Shown: positions 23,321 to 34,941 of the stretch, piece after piece
Layout of the letters: each line of letters starts with the position of its first letter
How positions within the stretch are numbered: the stretch's first letter is position 1
Assembly (NCBI GenBank): GCA_015143295.1
Contig: CM026551.1
Coordinates: 49,154,034 to 49,218,033, forward strand
Direction: 5' to 3'
Length of the DNA stretch: 64,000 nt
From: Tetracentron sinense
Taxonomy: Eukaryota > Streptophyta > Magnoliopsida > Trochodendrales > Trochodendraceae
Notes under the pieces: model-generated
Seen by the model: the letters and a program-made list of their open reading frames with translations, nothing else
Told to the model about the DNA's origin: nothing
The model's database searches: none
Program-made: the position numbers and the translations under genes

Positions 23321-25267
23321 TGCTGCATAGATAGTTGAAGGGAGATCCTTTTCTAGTTTAATCTTGAATTAATTATATATTCTTTAATCTTTTAAAATGT
23401 CTATTTCAGTTTTAGCAACAAAAATGCAGTATTGAAGGCTCAATTAAATTTTCCCTGTAGTAAAGACTTAAATTTATACTCGGCATAGATAACAAAAATA
23501 AGGGGCAAGACGTCAACTATCAAGTGTATAGGATGGGATACTCGTATCCATCTTTTTTCCGGATTTCAGGAAAGAAAATTAGTATCCCCTCTCCCTGTAT
23601 CTGCATCCATACTATGTATACATAACTGGATATCTTAGTTTACATGTCATTAATAAGTAAATCAGGATATATGATGATCAAAATAGTAACAAGAGAAGAC
23701 AATGATCAGCAAGTTAATATAATCGACGGAAAGAACTTATAAGAGGCTATAGTAGTGGAAATATCAACTACTAGTAAACTTAGAAGCTACGAAGATAATG
23801 GACATTTATCTTTGGAAACATGGAACATGTCACCAAGAGTAAGCACAATAGGGTGACGTTACCATCTGTCATACAATATATACACCAGCTCAGAGAGAGT
23901 CCAATGAGTTCCAAAAGTTGGTATGATTTACAGGATAGTGAATGCCTTTCAGATTCACCTACAATTTATCATGTGACCATGTCTGTGGCCACAAATGTTT
24001 CCTTGCTAAGTCCTGGCTTCAAAGGCCAAAGAAGTTTTTACCACGGGATTGGAATGATTTTCTTGTTATATACTTGTATTTTGAGTTCACACCAGCTAAC
24101 AACTTAAATATTCTATTTTCACAAACATTTCCAGAATCAAATTCTATATTTCCATTACAGCCTCACATTCTCTAAACAGAATTAGTTAATATTGACTCAG
24201 CCTTCCATATTGATCAAAAAGAAGAATATTAATCAGCAAGGGACATATCACTCCCTCAATGATGAATATAGTGCAGAATGAAGTTAATAAACCAGAAAAT
24301 ATTAGGTTGTCCAGAGTACATATAAATGCGTCCTGGAGGTTGTTCCAACAAACAAGGCACTACTACCCAATGCTGTGCACCATAGAATTAAGCAGCAATG
24401 TCTCGCGAGGACGTTCTTAACTTCATACTCCACATATATTGGATTACTTAACAGTTCTAATTAGGTATGTTATCTTCATTTCACCATTGATGAATATTTT
24501 AATCAAATAAGGCATTAAGCCCTCGATTGTTCAACTTTTATTCCTTCCTCTGGATTCATAGCTGTTCTGACAAGAAGTTGTGGTTGCATCCTAGTGCAAT
24601 AAGATAAACATAAACATTACTAGTCTCTGAAGTTCCTCTGGTTACGAATTCATAGAGAGAGCTTCAAACAGTTCATTTTCCTAATAGACAAGACTAAGGC
24701 GACCATTACAAAATGGATCCAATAATCCACAGTTCCACTCCAGGTGAGGACAAGGAAACAACTTATGTAAAGTAAGATATTTAAATCAACAAGAGTAGGG
24801 CCATTTTTCCAATTACCGAAGAAAATAAATGGGACAATTTGAGGTGGCGTGAGAAAAAAATACATCCTAACTGCAAAAGAAATAAATTAAAAGATGTTTG
24901 TTGTGGGTTCTAAACAATGCTAGAATAGTGCCATCTCAAAAGATGTAAGATCAATTCATTTAATTATCCTTGCATGTTTCCCTTTTTATTTCTTTTGATC
25001 CATTTGAAATTAATTGGCTATTTAGAACGGCACTGCACTCACTTCAACTAAATTATTTTTTTGTGCATATTTCTATAATGGAACAAAGCTTTACTTCTTA
25101 CAACTTCATTAAGGAATGAGACAAACAAACGAGATTTATTTCTTCCTAGAAATTAATTAAACAAGAAAATAGAAAAAAGGTGACTTGAGGTTCATCATTG
25201 CTAAGAAAATACAATTGGAGTTTTACATAACAAAGGCATATCACAATACTACCCTATGATCCCATAC
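23321..25267. other. TPS1 intron, no recognised feature
   Basis: Noncoding sequence upstream of the TPS1 exon donor at 25262-25267. Short open frames here match nothing I recognise. Confidence 0.6.
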
Positions 25268-25455
25268 CTTACAAATGTTTCCGCCCAATCTTGAGCAGTA
25301 TGGGTAGTCACATGTATGAAGTTATGCCAGTGTCGTTTTTCTCTTTCATCAGCTGGCATATTCAAAGCCTGACCAATTGATAAAGCAACTTCTGTGATGT
25401 TCCATGGGTTTACTAGGATAGCTCCCGCACCAAGAGATTGTGCAGCACCCGCAAA
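25268..25455 (-). CDS. TPS1: TPS1 exon (fourth visible; end of GT20 synthase domain)
   Basis: 188 nt: 62 full codons plus AG. It begins FAGAAQSLGAGAILVNPWN after the acceptor TTTTCTAG and ends AQDWAETFV with donor GTATGG. This is the C-terminal part of the glycosyltransferase 20 domain, which helps form the UDP-glucose pocket (the AILVNPWN segment). The enzyme makes trehalose-6-phosphate from UDP-glucose and glucose-6-phosphate in the cytosol; this sugar phosphate signals sucrose status in plants. SLGAGAILVNPWN is the class I form; class II proteins read SLSGAIRVNPWN here. No stop or shift. Phase matches both neighbours. Confidence 0.96.
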
Positions 25456-26436
25456 CTAGAAAACAACTTTGGTAGCATTAAAATATAAAATATAACTCGA
25501 GAGTATGGAAAAATTGCAAAGCATTTTATGAATGTGATATATCAAAAGGTTATAACTCAAGATAAAATCAGTTTATAAATCTGTTGAAACTAACATATGC
25601 ATTAAACTTAAAACTAATATGGAATACATTATATTCATACCAAATTCTAGGACGATCAGATTATACTTTATAGAGATCAACGTGTTATGAGGTCTGTACA
25701 GAAAATTCTTCCAGGTTTCATTTTTCATGATTAGTATATTATTGAAAATTGCCCAGAAACACCTAGGTATCCAATTTTATATTTCTCAACACTTCTGAAA
25801 CCAAGACCATGAGAACTTCACCCAATGGTGATAACACCATGAGACTTGACAATGGTAAAATGCCCTAATATGATTTAAAATTGCCAGGAGATGCTTCATT
25901 GGAATGATTATTTAAGACCATCAACCAGCACTAAAGAGAAAATATATGGAATGCCACCATTTAATTATTACATATCGTTTCTTTCATGGCATGTGAGAAA
26001 CATGATCGGAACCATGGTGCGGGTAATTAAAAAAAAGTGGCTAGCATAGCCAGTTTCCATCTAGAATTGAACAACAGATGCCCTATACAGTCATTAACCA
26101 ATTTGAGAGATGAATAATTGAAAGCTTTTGAACGAAACAATGGACATAGGATGCATCATGTGAGAGCAACAAATGCCTATGCTACGTTACATCAAACAAT
26201 TTTAATTCAAGAAAAGAAATACCTAAGGATTCTGATCTAGTATATTAAGTAATAATTTAGTTAAGTACAAAGACCATGCATCATGAGGCCTTCAAAAAGA
26301 TGCACATAATTGGTACCTTCTAAATTATGCCACTTTTAATTCCTAGGATTCATCTAAAGTGAGTTTTTAATCAAAAGTATCACTTTTTCAGGCCATGTAA
26401 TACTTCTGATACAAAGGCATATCATTGCAAACATAA
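25456..26436. other. TPS1 intron, no recognised feature
   Basis: AT-rich noncoding sequence between the exon and the truncated end of Copia E. Nothing recognised. Confidence 0.6.
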
Positions 26437-27350
26437 TCATGTTGTACTGGATTATGTGCAATACTGATTGCTGCCGTGTTGTCAAAAACTCGCAGTACAA
26501 TCTCATTGGTCCATGGGTAGGCAAACCGAACTCTGCTAGTAGCATTCAAACCCAAAGGAGTTTACATACCCCATTTTTTAGAGCTCGGAACTCTGCTTCT
26601 ATATTGGACCTCGCAACTTCAGATTGTTTCTTACTTCTCCAACTCACAAGATTGCGTCCCACATTGGTACAATATCTTGTAGTAGAACGCCGATCTGAAA
26701 CTGATCCTTCCCAGTCTGCATCAATATAGGTCTCAACTCAAGTGTCACCACGTCGAGCATACAATAAACCCTTGCAAGGAGTAGACTTCAGATACCTGAA
26801 GATTCAGTATGCAGCATGCAAGTGTCCTATAGATGGGGCATGCATAAACTGACTCACTAGTCACTGCACTGACAACATATACAATAGCAAGTCGGGTGAG
26901 AGACAGATAAGGCGACCCATAAGTCTTTGATATCCTCCTGCCTCAATGAGACGATCCCCATTAACTTTACTGAATCCATGATTCAGATCGATAGGGGTAT
27001 CACATGGTTTGCATCCCATCATGCTTTTCTCCTGTAAAAGATCAAGAACATACTTCCGCTGTGAGATGGAAATGCCTACATTGGATCGGGCAACTTCAAT
27101 ACCAAGAAAGTACTTTAATTGACCAAGGTCCTTAATCTCAAATTCCTTAGCTAACTGACCCTTCAGCTTCCTCATCTCATTGTGATCATTTCTAGTAACT
27201 ATGATGTTATCCACATAGACTATAAGAGTTGTAACTCTCTTATTTGAGGGCTTAATAATCAAAGTGTGGTTAACTTGGCTCTGATTGTACCCATTTTTCA
27301 CCATGGCGCTACGAAACCTTTCAAACCATGCTCTGGGTAACTGTTTCAGG

Positions 27351-27584
27351 CAGTGTTTTCAGAACCGGACTGGGCATTGAATCGGTAGAATAGCCGGTCC
27401 AGGTTCGACCGTGTACTTTTTACAAAAAAAAAAAATCATATTTTTTTTCATTTTTCCCGGTTCTAACCGGTTTTGGCCGGTTCTTAAAGAGTATCGGTTT
27501 TGAGGGTTTTGGGAATCGGAGAGGGGGCCGGTTCCCGGTTCCACTGGTTCGACCAGCAGGTCCAATCTGATTCTGACAACACTG
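27351..27584. mobile_element. hAT-type MITE, 234 bp
   Basis: Left end CAGTGTTTTCAGAACCGG; inverted right end CAGTGTTGTCAGAATCAG. Perfect 8-bp target duplication GTTTCAGG (27343-27350, 27585-27592). Interior rich in AACCGG/CCGGTT. Removing it rejoins the Copia E RT frame (LYSLKQ). No coding sequence; it depends on a hAT transposase from elsewhere. Confidence 0.93.
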
Positions 27585-27602
27585 GTTTCAGGCTATACAA
27601 AG

Positions 27603-28159
27603 GTGGAATTTGGATAGACTTCCCTAGCGACTTCTACCAACTTTTGCCGCTGGGGAAGTCAAAAGTCAGTTATTGGATGTTTGCTTTGCCACTTTCGTTG
27701 ATTTCCCAAGAAAGTCAAAAATTAGTGGAAGTTAAAATATCGACTTCCCCACAAAGTAGGGTCAAGTTTGCTTCAGGCATGGTTCAAAACATCAGTATTG
27801 GTCATCGTATCGGTAAGTCCAAAATAGGATACGTATCGGCGTATCAGTTGGATACGGCAGAAAAAATTGGATACACTAAACAAATAGGATACGGTTGAAG
27901 CCTTCAGCAGGAAGTCGATGTAACAAACGAAATTTTGACGGAATTAATAATATTTGGAGGAAGTCAACAAAAGTTACTTCTTGAAAGTACAAAACAAGCA
28001 CAAATTTCGACTTATGACTTTTCAAAAGTTACGTTTTGCATGTGCAAACCAAATGCTATTTTTCCCTCCGAGTGACTTTTCTAGACTTCTTGGGAGTCAC
28101 TTCCTATAAAGTAACTCTTGAAATCTTTTTCTTCTCAGAGAAGTCTATCCAAACGAGGG
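27603..28159. mobile_element. Second MITE-like element in Copia E RT
   Basis: Ends share TTTGGATAGACTTC: at 27609 on the plus strand and inverted near 28140-28155. CAAAG flanks both sides (27598-27602, 28160-28164); a longer duplication may be eroded. Copia E RT reads on across it (RLKRAL to LYSLKQ). The interior repeats GACTTC/GAAGTC-like text and holds a smaller fragment at 27779-27897. Confidence 0.75.
27779..27897. mobile_element. Short hAT-like fragment nested in the second MITE
   Basis: Starts CATGGTTCAAAACATCAG and for about 115 bp parallels the left end of the 35212-36913 element (GTATCGGTAAGTCCAAAATA). Flanks GCTTCAGG and CCTTCAGC match at 6 of 8 bases. The normal right end is missing, so it is an end-only relic or a heavily deleted copy. 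Confidence 0.6.
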
Positions 28160-28559
28160 CAAAGCCCTCTTCAATCTGCACAACTTCTCATCAATAGAGG
28201 GACAAATAAGGACAAGAGGTGGTGCCAATTACACTTCTTCCTCCAATTCTCCATGCAAAAAAGCATTCTTCACATCGAACTGCCAGAAGGGCTAATCCAA
28301 GTTGGCTGCAAGGAATAAAAGAACTCTAATAAAGTTTATCTTGGCCACTCGAGCAAATGTCTCCTGGTAGTCAATGCCATAAATTTCAGTGTATCCTTTG
28401 TCCACTAAGCAGGCTTTATTATATCTTTCAACTGATCTATCTAATGGATACTTCACTGAAATACCCACTTGCATCCCATTGGCTTCTCCCATGGTAGATC
28501 AACCATATCCCATTTATTGTTCTTTTCAAGAGTCTACATTTCCACTTCATTGCCTTTTC

Positions 28560-29830
28560 CCATTCAGGCTAACAGAGAGCATCTACAACACTGTGAGGAA
28601 TAGACACGGAAGACAAGGCCAAGGCAAAAGTACGATATGAAGGAGAGAATGCACAATAAGAAATAAAGTTGGAGATATGATGTTGAGTACAAGAACGAAT
28701 GTATTTCCTAACTGCAATAGGATGGTCAAAATCATCAAACCACAAGACAAGGAGTGTTGAGGAATACTTGGAACATGTGGATATGAGGAGGCTACTTGGT
28801 ACGGCTCATGAGGGCCTTCTTTAGTCCCTTTTTTCCTTCTTGAGTACAAGTACAATTCTTTTTCCTTCACAATAGGAGCCACCCTATGTCCATTACCATT
28901 ACCAATTTTCATTCCATTACTACTATGAAACATAAAAGAAGGAACAAGAATAGGAAGAGGGGATCTCTTCATTGCTACTCTCCCCCTAAAAAGAAGTTCG
29001 CTTAACAGAAAAGAAGAGAGTGGTCTCAAAAAATGCTACATCCATGGAGACAAAAAATTTCAAGAATTTAAACCCCTTTTTACTGGGAGCATACCCAAAG
29101 AAAGAGGCACTTAAGTGCTTTTAGGTCAAGTTTAGTACGATCAGAGTAAGGTACATGAACAAAACTAGTACACCTAAAGACTTAAGGAGGGAAGGAAAAA
29201 AAACGGTTAGATCCACACAAAACATCAATAGGAATTTTATATTCTAAAATTATGGATGGCACATGATTAATAAGATAAGCAGCAGTGAAGAGTGCATCAG
29301 ACCACCAAAAAACTTTGGAAACATTCATAGCAAACAAAAGAGAACGAGTGACTTCTAATCAGTGAAGGTTTCGTTCTACCACTCAAATCACTAGATGAAT
29401 AATGTCATAATCATCAAAATAAAAAGCAATATCACCAGACATGTATTCACCACCATTATCAGACATATATATATATATATATTTGGCCATCAAATTGGGT
29501 TTCAATTATTTTGTGGAAGGACACATAACAAACATCACTTTAGGACTAAAATATACTCAGGTAACACAAGAAAAGTCATCGCTAAAGTAACAAAATATCG
29601 AAACCACAAAAAGGAGCAATAGGGAAAGGTCCCCACACATCATAATGAACAAGATCAAACTTTAAAGGGTGAATTGCTTTTGTTACTACTGGTAGGATAA
29701 GAAGTTCTACAATGTTTAGCATATTCACACATCTCGCATTTAAGTTCAGAAATGATAATGAAATGGAAAAAGTGAGGAAACATTCGCTTTAGTAAGAAAA
29801 AATTTGAGTGGCCAAGATGATTGCGACACA
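28560..29830 (-). pseudogene. Copia E gag-pre-integrase, integrase and linker
   Basis: Begins NHLGHSNFFLLKRMFPHFF, then CEMCEYAKHCRTSYP (zinc region, 29655-29830). Integrase starts FDLVHYDVWGPFP near 29625 with its first Asp kept. The middle is broken by an (AT)n run at 29461-29481 and by shifts. The Ser/Pro-rich linker follows at 28583-29029. No intact frame. Confidence 0.8.
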
Positions 29831-29839
29831 ATAACAATT

Positions 29840-29879
29840 GGGCCATATCACCCGATACGTACGGGTATTTTAAACAATG
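29840..29879. mobile_element. Orphan hAT-like right end
   Basis: Inverted, the end reads CATTGTTTAAAATACCCG then TACGTATCGGGTG, close to the ends of the 35212 and 58230 elements. No matching left end lies next to it; the left neighbour is Copia E. Probably a deletion or recombination scar. Confidence 0.4.
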
Positions 29880-30038
29880 TTAGAGAGCAAGATATTTATC
29901 AAAAAAAAATTTTACTGTTTGTTACATTCAGAAACCAACTTACTGATATTCTCACAAAAGGTGTTTCCAAGACAACCTTAAAATCGATTCTTAGCAAGAT
30001 GGGCAAGATAGATATTTATGCACAACTTGAGGGGGAAT
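29880..30038 (+). pseudogene. Copia RNase H C-terminal tail
   Basis: Plus-strand end of a Copia pol: TFRNQLTDILTKGVSKTTLK and GKIDIYAQLEGEC just before the LTR. Only the last 50 or so residues are left. Confidence 0.82.
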
Positions 30039-30203
30039 GTTGAGATATATTATTAATTATGGGTGTAGATATAATGTATCATGTCATTAAGGACATTATT
30101 GTATCTTCTTTTATAAGCAATATAAATAATAGAAAGGGGAATCAGCCCCTAATCTCTCTCTTTCTCTTCTCCCTCTATTCATCTAGGGTTTCTCTTTCTA
30201 CTA
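30039..30203 (+). repeat. Copia 3' LTR
   Basis: Starts TGTTGAGATATATT after the purine run GAGGGGGAA. Very like the LTRs at 51469-51645 (Copia G) and 55395-55538 (Copia H), sharing GGGAATCAGCCCCTAAT and CTAGGGTTTCTCTTTCTACTA; the right end is set where these copies diverge. Confidence 0.8.
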
Positions 30204-30905
30204 ATCACAAACGTAGTCAATGGATACCTTCAAGATGCTACGAGACAATCGTGAACAATGATAGAGTTCCTATATAAGGGCCATCCCCATATTCGATCAA
30301 AACACAGAATAATAGACTACAACAAAAGAAAATTAGAACACTCATTACAAGATCATCAACTCTCTGCCTCTCCCTTCTTCTCATTCGTCATTTTATTTTA
30401 TGATCTTTGAGTTCGGACAAATAGGAGATGAAACATTGGGCCTTGATATTGCTTCTGCAAGCCTACCAAAGCAGGTACTTGTTGAATCTCGGAGATCAAT
30501 TGTCATTGAGAGCACATTAGCACCATATCATTCAACAGGAAAAGAGAATCATTTCAAGGACAATGTGTCCAATCCATGCCTCAGCCAATCCAATACATCA
30601 TTCCCTTTTACCTGTATTTACAACAATTTTATTTAGAAGCAATAAATCTTCTTCATACTTTGTGTGGATTCAAAAATCCGTCCAAATCCAAAAGTACACA
30701 CTGCAATTCATTGCAATGGGCTCATCACAATTTTTAAAACGACTTGTACCTTAGGTAGGAAAGGTTTCACGTTGTCTCACACACATAGGACACTGAAAGA
30801 TGGTCTTATGACATTCCTGATGAGCTCTTGCAGAACAGTTTACGGCATCTTGTGAGCAAGCTGGAAATGATTGACTTCCATTCTTGAGCATCAGGAGGGG
30901 TATAT
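30204..30905 (+). other. Unrecognised segment with partly open frames
   Basis: Between a Copia LTR and a solo LTR. The frame at 30400-30636 reads FEFGQIGDETLGLDIASASL and the text near 30800-30890 reads DIPDELLQNSLRHLVSKLEM, which look protein-like, but I do not recognise them. May be a captured gene piece or chance. Confidence 0.3.
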
Positions 30906-33046
30906 TGTAGAACCCCGGAACCAAATTCTCAATTGGTGAATAGTGCTGTGAATAGTGACATAAGCACTAGTTTTGTAAAAAGAAGATTAATGCCTTATGA
31001 GAATATGATGAAATAAAGTGAGGGTTTCACTTAGAAACCAAGGTTGTTTTGATGTATGTTCAGGGTATTAAGGACCCTCTTGTTGCGATCAAAGCATGAT
31101 CAAGAGGGAAGTCTTAAACATGCCCTCAACTTTGGGGCTCATTTAGGCTATGAATAAGTCAGATTAGGACGTGTTCATTAGTCATGAAATTGTTCCCCCT
31201 TGAATTTTGAGTCCAACGCAAGCTGAATCGCCTCAATCCGATAAGTCAATCAAAAGTTATGGCCGAAACACCGAGGCAAACAAAACGGGGCAGCATAACC
31301 GGTCGACCGGTGCTCTAGACCGGTCGACCCCTCCACTACCGGTCGACCGGTCATCACCAGGGGTCGACCGGTGGTTGCACTTTTTGTATGGGGGTTTTTT
31401 CCAGAACCCCCTAATTCAACCGATCGACAGGTGGACACCTCCGGTCTACCCCTCCCATTTTGTGCTGAAACCGACCCTTTTGAGATATTTTAAGGGTATG
31501 GGGGTCTTTGGCCAACCCATTTGGCTATAAATACAAGCCAAATTCGTGGCTTAAGGTTTACAACACCCTTAGAGAAAATTTGGAGAGAAAAGAGAGAGAA
31601 GTTAGGGTTTTTGAAAGGGGTTTTGCGCATGCTTTGTCGAGGATCACAAGGTGAAGCTTGTTCTTGCTTGCGAAGTCCGATCTTCACTTCCACGAGTTTT
31701 CTCACGATTGGAATTGATTCAACAAGCTTCCTCAAAGCTTTCTCTTGCTTCTACGGGGTATTCTAAAGCGACTAAACCATAGATCGGTTTTGGCAAGGTA
31801 GATACATTCTACTATCTTGCTTTGCTATAATTCATTTATAAAGGTTATGTAAAGTATGTTGTGAATGAAAAATGGGATTCTAGACTATGTGAGAATAAGA
31901 TATTGTTATGAATTATTATGGTTTGATGTTTGAGAATTTCTCTAAGTATACTATGATGCTATTAAGGTTTATATAAACATGTTTTGATGTTTACAAGCTT
32001 TCTAAGGCTATAATGATGCTCACAAGCACTCTATGCACTATATGTCTCGCATAACCGACGTTTTCTCATAAATACGGGTATCCGGAATTTCATAAGCATA
32101 AACTCATAAGTCATAGCTCTCAAGCTCATAAGCATTGATAAAGCCAAACTAAGGGTTGGTCAAGGATAGGGCATATCCAAGGATATGTCATATCCGGCTC
32201 AAAGTAATCTCATAAGAAATTGGATCAAGCCAACAGGAAGGTTGGTCAAGGATCTTGGCAGCTCACTTCTATGTATTCGATGAAGGGTATTTATATACCC
32301 AGCTCTAAGTCTTTTCACGGGTGCTAAGGTCTAGCTGAAAGTTATGCTAATAAGGATCTCATAAGCTCATACGATCTCATAAGTGAATCTCAAAGTCTCT
32401 AAGTGCTCTAAGTTTCTACGGATTATAAGCTCTAAGGAACTCTAAGAAATTCTAAGAACTCTAAGAACTTTAAGGAACTCAAAGAACTCATAAGACTCTG
32501 ATTCTCATACGAAATCATACGACTCATATAATTTTGGATTTCATACGAAAACTCATAAGGAAATGGTTTTGGAAACTATGCTTTTAAGAATTTCTATGTC
32601 TCTATGGCTTTGCATGTTTAATGATATTATTACACTATTAGCTAGCAGTTTGTAGGCACTGAGTATTCCATGCTCAGCCGAACTATTGACTTTGATAGGT
32701 TTTGATGAGCATGCTCCTAAGCCTTGGATAAAGGAGTACTACAAGTCGGAGCCTACCATGGATCATCATCAGGATGATGGAGCTCTAGATAGGTGGCCCT
32801 ATCTAGACTATTCCTGAATGAGGAGAGTGAGAGAGAGAGGTGTATTTTGAGAGTTGGACTTGTCCACTTCATATCTTGCTATGTTTTGTTGATTCAGACT
32901 TGGAACCCATTTATGGGCTCATGTTATTAGAAAGTTTGCTTCCGCTATGTATATGCCTTGTGTTTGTCACAGGATGGTTTGGTTTGATAGGATAAGTCAT
33001 GAGCTAAAGTATCCCTAACTCCTAGGGGGTATTTTGGGTCGCGACA
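30906..33046 (+). repeat. Solo LTR (probably Ty3/Gypsy), 2141 bp
   Basis: Starts TGTAGAACCCCGGAACC and ends GGGTCGCGACA. Flanked by TATAT at 30901-30905 and at 33047-33051, a perfect 5-bp duplication (low-complexity, so weaker than others). No gag-pol inside: a recombined solo LTR. TATAAATA at 31526-31533 sets plus-strand orientation. Four GGTCGACC dyads lie at 31299-31380 upstream of it. The end facing 33046 is the reverse complement of the start of the LTR at 60377, so the two are relatives in opposite directions. Confidence 0.85.
31299..31380. promoter_or_regulatory. Cluster of GGTCGACC dyads
   Basis: Four perfect GGTCGACC palindromes, mostly as CCGGTCGACCGG, about 150-230 bp upstream of the LTR TATA box. 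A similar cluster is in the LTR at 59855. Possible binding sites or secondary structure; function unknown. Confidence 0.55.
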
Positions 33047-33717
33047 TATATACTAAAGTGACTATTTATGTCTCTCATCCGCATTTCTTTTATTGCATTA
33101 CGCTTTAATGTTTATAATGACCAAGTATAAAGGGAAAACCTCCCCATCTTTGTTTCCAGAAAACACTGCACCCAACATTGTGTTCATTTTGTGCTGAACA
33201 GTCGTGTGGTTCACTCAAGCCTTTGTGACTTATTGGTTGTGATTATGTGAATTATGATAATTAAAATCACTAGTTCCACATCATGTAATAGTGTAATACG
33301 AAGCTTATATGACATATTTGAATGAATTCTATCAAATCAAAAGAAAATGTGATAAACAAAATGGCTTATAAACTTTAAACTGATGTGGAGTTTAACCACG
33401 TATTATTATGAATAGTTTCGATCTACTTTATTGTTCTTGTAATAATCTAATAAAAAAATCTTTTTCACAAACACGGCAACTACTTTAGCTCAATTGATAT
33501 GCTGAAGAATTCCATCGCATCTCTAAGAAGACTCATAATCAGATCCTCATCATGTCCAAGCTGTTTTGTGTCAGAAGGTTTTTTCTTCTTTTAATTTGGT
33601 CAGTTGAAAAACCTTTGGTTACACTATGATTGCATCTGGAAAATAGTAGCACCTTGCATCATGCAACATAGAATAAAATCAGTAGTAAACTCAAAGAAAA
33701 TGGAAAATGATAATTAC
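33047..33717. other. TPS1 intron, no recognised feature
   Basis: Noncoding sequence between solo LTR and exon donor; nothing recognised. Confidence 0.6.
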
Positions 33718-33818
33718 TTCACTTAGAATGAGAACCCCTTTCTTTGAATCTTGGCATGCCACAAACTCATAGCTGACAAGATTCATTCCGTCCCTCAAAG
33801 ACGTCACAAGTGCAACAT
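33718..33818 (-). CDS. TPS1: TPS1 exon (third visible; GT20 active-site segment)
   Basis: 101 nt: AT plus 33 codons, [18 protein letters not shown] through GVLILSE. Acceptor TTGTTCAG, donor GTAATT. The leading AT completes GAT (Asp) with the G that ends the 44900-44948 exon. RDGMNLV followed by the conserved Glu (SYEF) is the nucleotide-sugar-binding part of glycosyltransferase 20 enzymes and is unaltered here, which argues for a working gene. [19 protein letters not shown] is the class I wording. Ends on a complete codon that joins FAGAAQ in the next exon. Confidence 0.97.
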
Positions 33819-34941
33819 CTGAACAAGAACAGAGTAGAATAGCATCATTGTTAATATGAAAAAATATTATTAATAATATACTAGAAAATTGAGATTATAA
33901 GCACACACAATCTGAATCTTAAAACCAAAAGATATAGCATCTAGATATTTTTTTGATATCATACTGTTAGCATTTCAAATTGTATCGTATAGTTTACAAT
34001 TCAAATTGTAGGATTTAAACTTCGCCCATTTCAGGTATTTTTATTGGACTAGCATCCTTAGATGTTGGATGAAACTTGAAACTAAGTAGTTGAGAGTAAA
34101 GACTCAGGGTAATTGTAGGGGATCACCTTTGGTATGACATAAATATATAATTCTTGATATGCTCAAACATGACTTCATTTCTTAAGCTTACAAACTGTTC
34201 AATCTCCCATCTAATTATTAGAACTTCGTGATTTTTCTGACAAAAATAATGCAGGAGGTTGGTATCATCTTTTCATCACTAATTTATCACAATGAGGATC
34301 TGGATCAATGCAGACGAGGCAAAGATCTGGGAGTACTCTTTACCTTCCAAATCGAGCCATTGTGTTTTTATGAAGGGTAAAGAAAAACATATTTTGGTAT
34401 TATCTGATTTGAAATTAATAATTTAAAAAGTTGCTTATGATATATTTCCAGATTCTCGAAAATCTAAATATCATTGTTAACAAATTTGATTTTGGATCAT
34501 GACTTATGAAATATGCCAAGCTAAAATATAGACAATTGATCCATGTTTCTCTTTCTGACAATTGATCCATGTTTCTCTTTCTAACTATATCCCTTTTTAC
34601 ATATTAGTTGTAATTTATTATTTTCAAGGAAATCCTAATATTATTACTATTTGGTGTACCTCATGATTTTATAATTTGACTCTATCTTTAATAGAACGGT
34701 GCAATGAATCAAAGTATCTTGGCCCTCTCTCATGAGCAGATCCAGAAGAATCCATAGACCTAGTTATTAAGAACGCAAAATAGAATACAATCACCAGGTA
34801 ATAACTAGAAGACACCCTAAGCACCATTGATCCCAAAGTAGATTGCAGTATCATATAAAATGCATTGCATTGAAATACACTATATACAGACACACACACG
34901 AGTGATGGCATATGACCTCGTAATAGAAAATACTTACTTTC
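33819..34941. other. TPS1 intron, one short tandem repeat
   Basis: Noncoding. The only structure seen is a 26-bp unit repeated twice at 34531-34582. Confidence 0.6.
34531..34582. repeat. 26-bp tandem duplication
   Basis: Unit starting GACAATTGATCCATG, two identical copies in a row. Confidence 0.9.

Larger units (their letters stand above)
26437..28500 (-). pseudogene. Copia E reverse transcriptase and RNase H
   Basis: The RT start at 28292-28492 (MGEANGMQVGISVKYPLDRS, then YGIDYQETFARVAK) continues to about 28165 (KLCRLKRAL), is interrupted by two DNA elements, then resumes with LYSLKQLPRAWFERF near 27330. The catalytic box near 27215 reads YVDN instead of YVDD, so catalysis would be lost. 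KDLGQLKYFLGIEVARS and RKYVLDLLQEK follow. RNase H runs from VSQFMHAPS near 26840 through ADWEGSVSDRRST to ISIAHNPVQHD at 26437. Stops occur in RNase H. Confidence 0.9.
26437..29830 (-). mobile_element. Copia E, truncated at both ends, with nested DNA elements
   Basis: A minus-strand Copia pol read from 29830 down to 26437: gag-pre-integrase, integrase, linker, RT and RNase H up to NPVQHD, where it stops abruptly. No LTR, gag or protease remains. DNA elements at 27351-27584 and 27603-28159 split the RT. Confidence 0.88.

Noticed and set aside
23820..24175. Open frames upstream of the 25268-25455 exon as a gene
   Set aside because: No recognisable domain, poor codon pattern, and location in the TPS1 intron.
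31299..31380. A CRISPR-like array
   Set aside because: The dyads are irregularly spaced, the organism is a plant and the cluster is inside an LTR.
34669..34911. Minus-strand frame with DSSGSAHERGPRYFDSLHRS as a TPS1 exon
   Set aside because: It does not match TPS1, and the exon that belongs between PIHHL and DVALV was found at 44900-44948.
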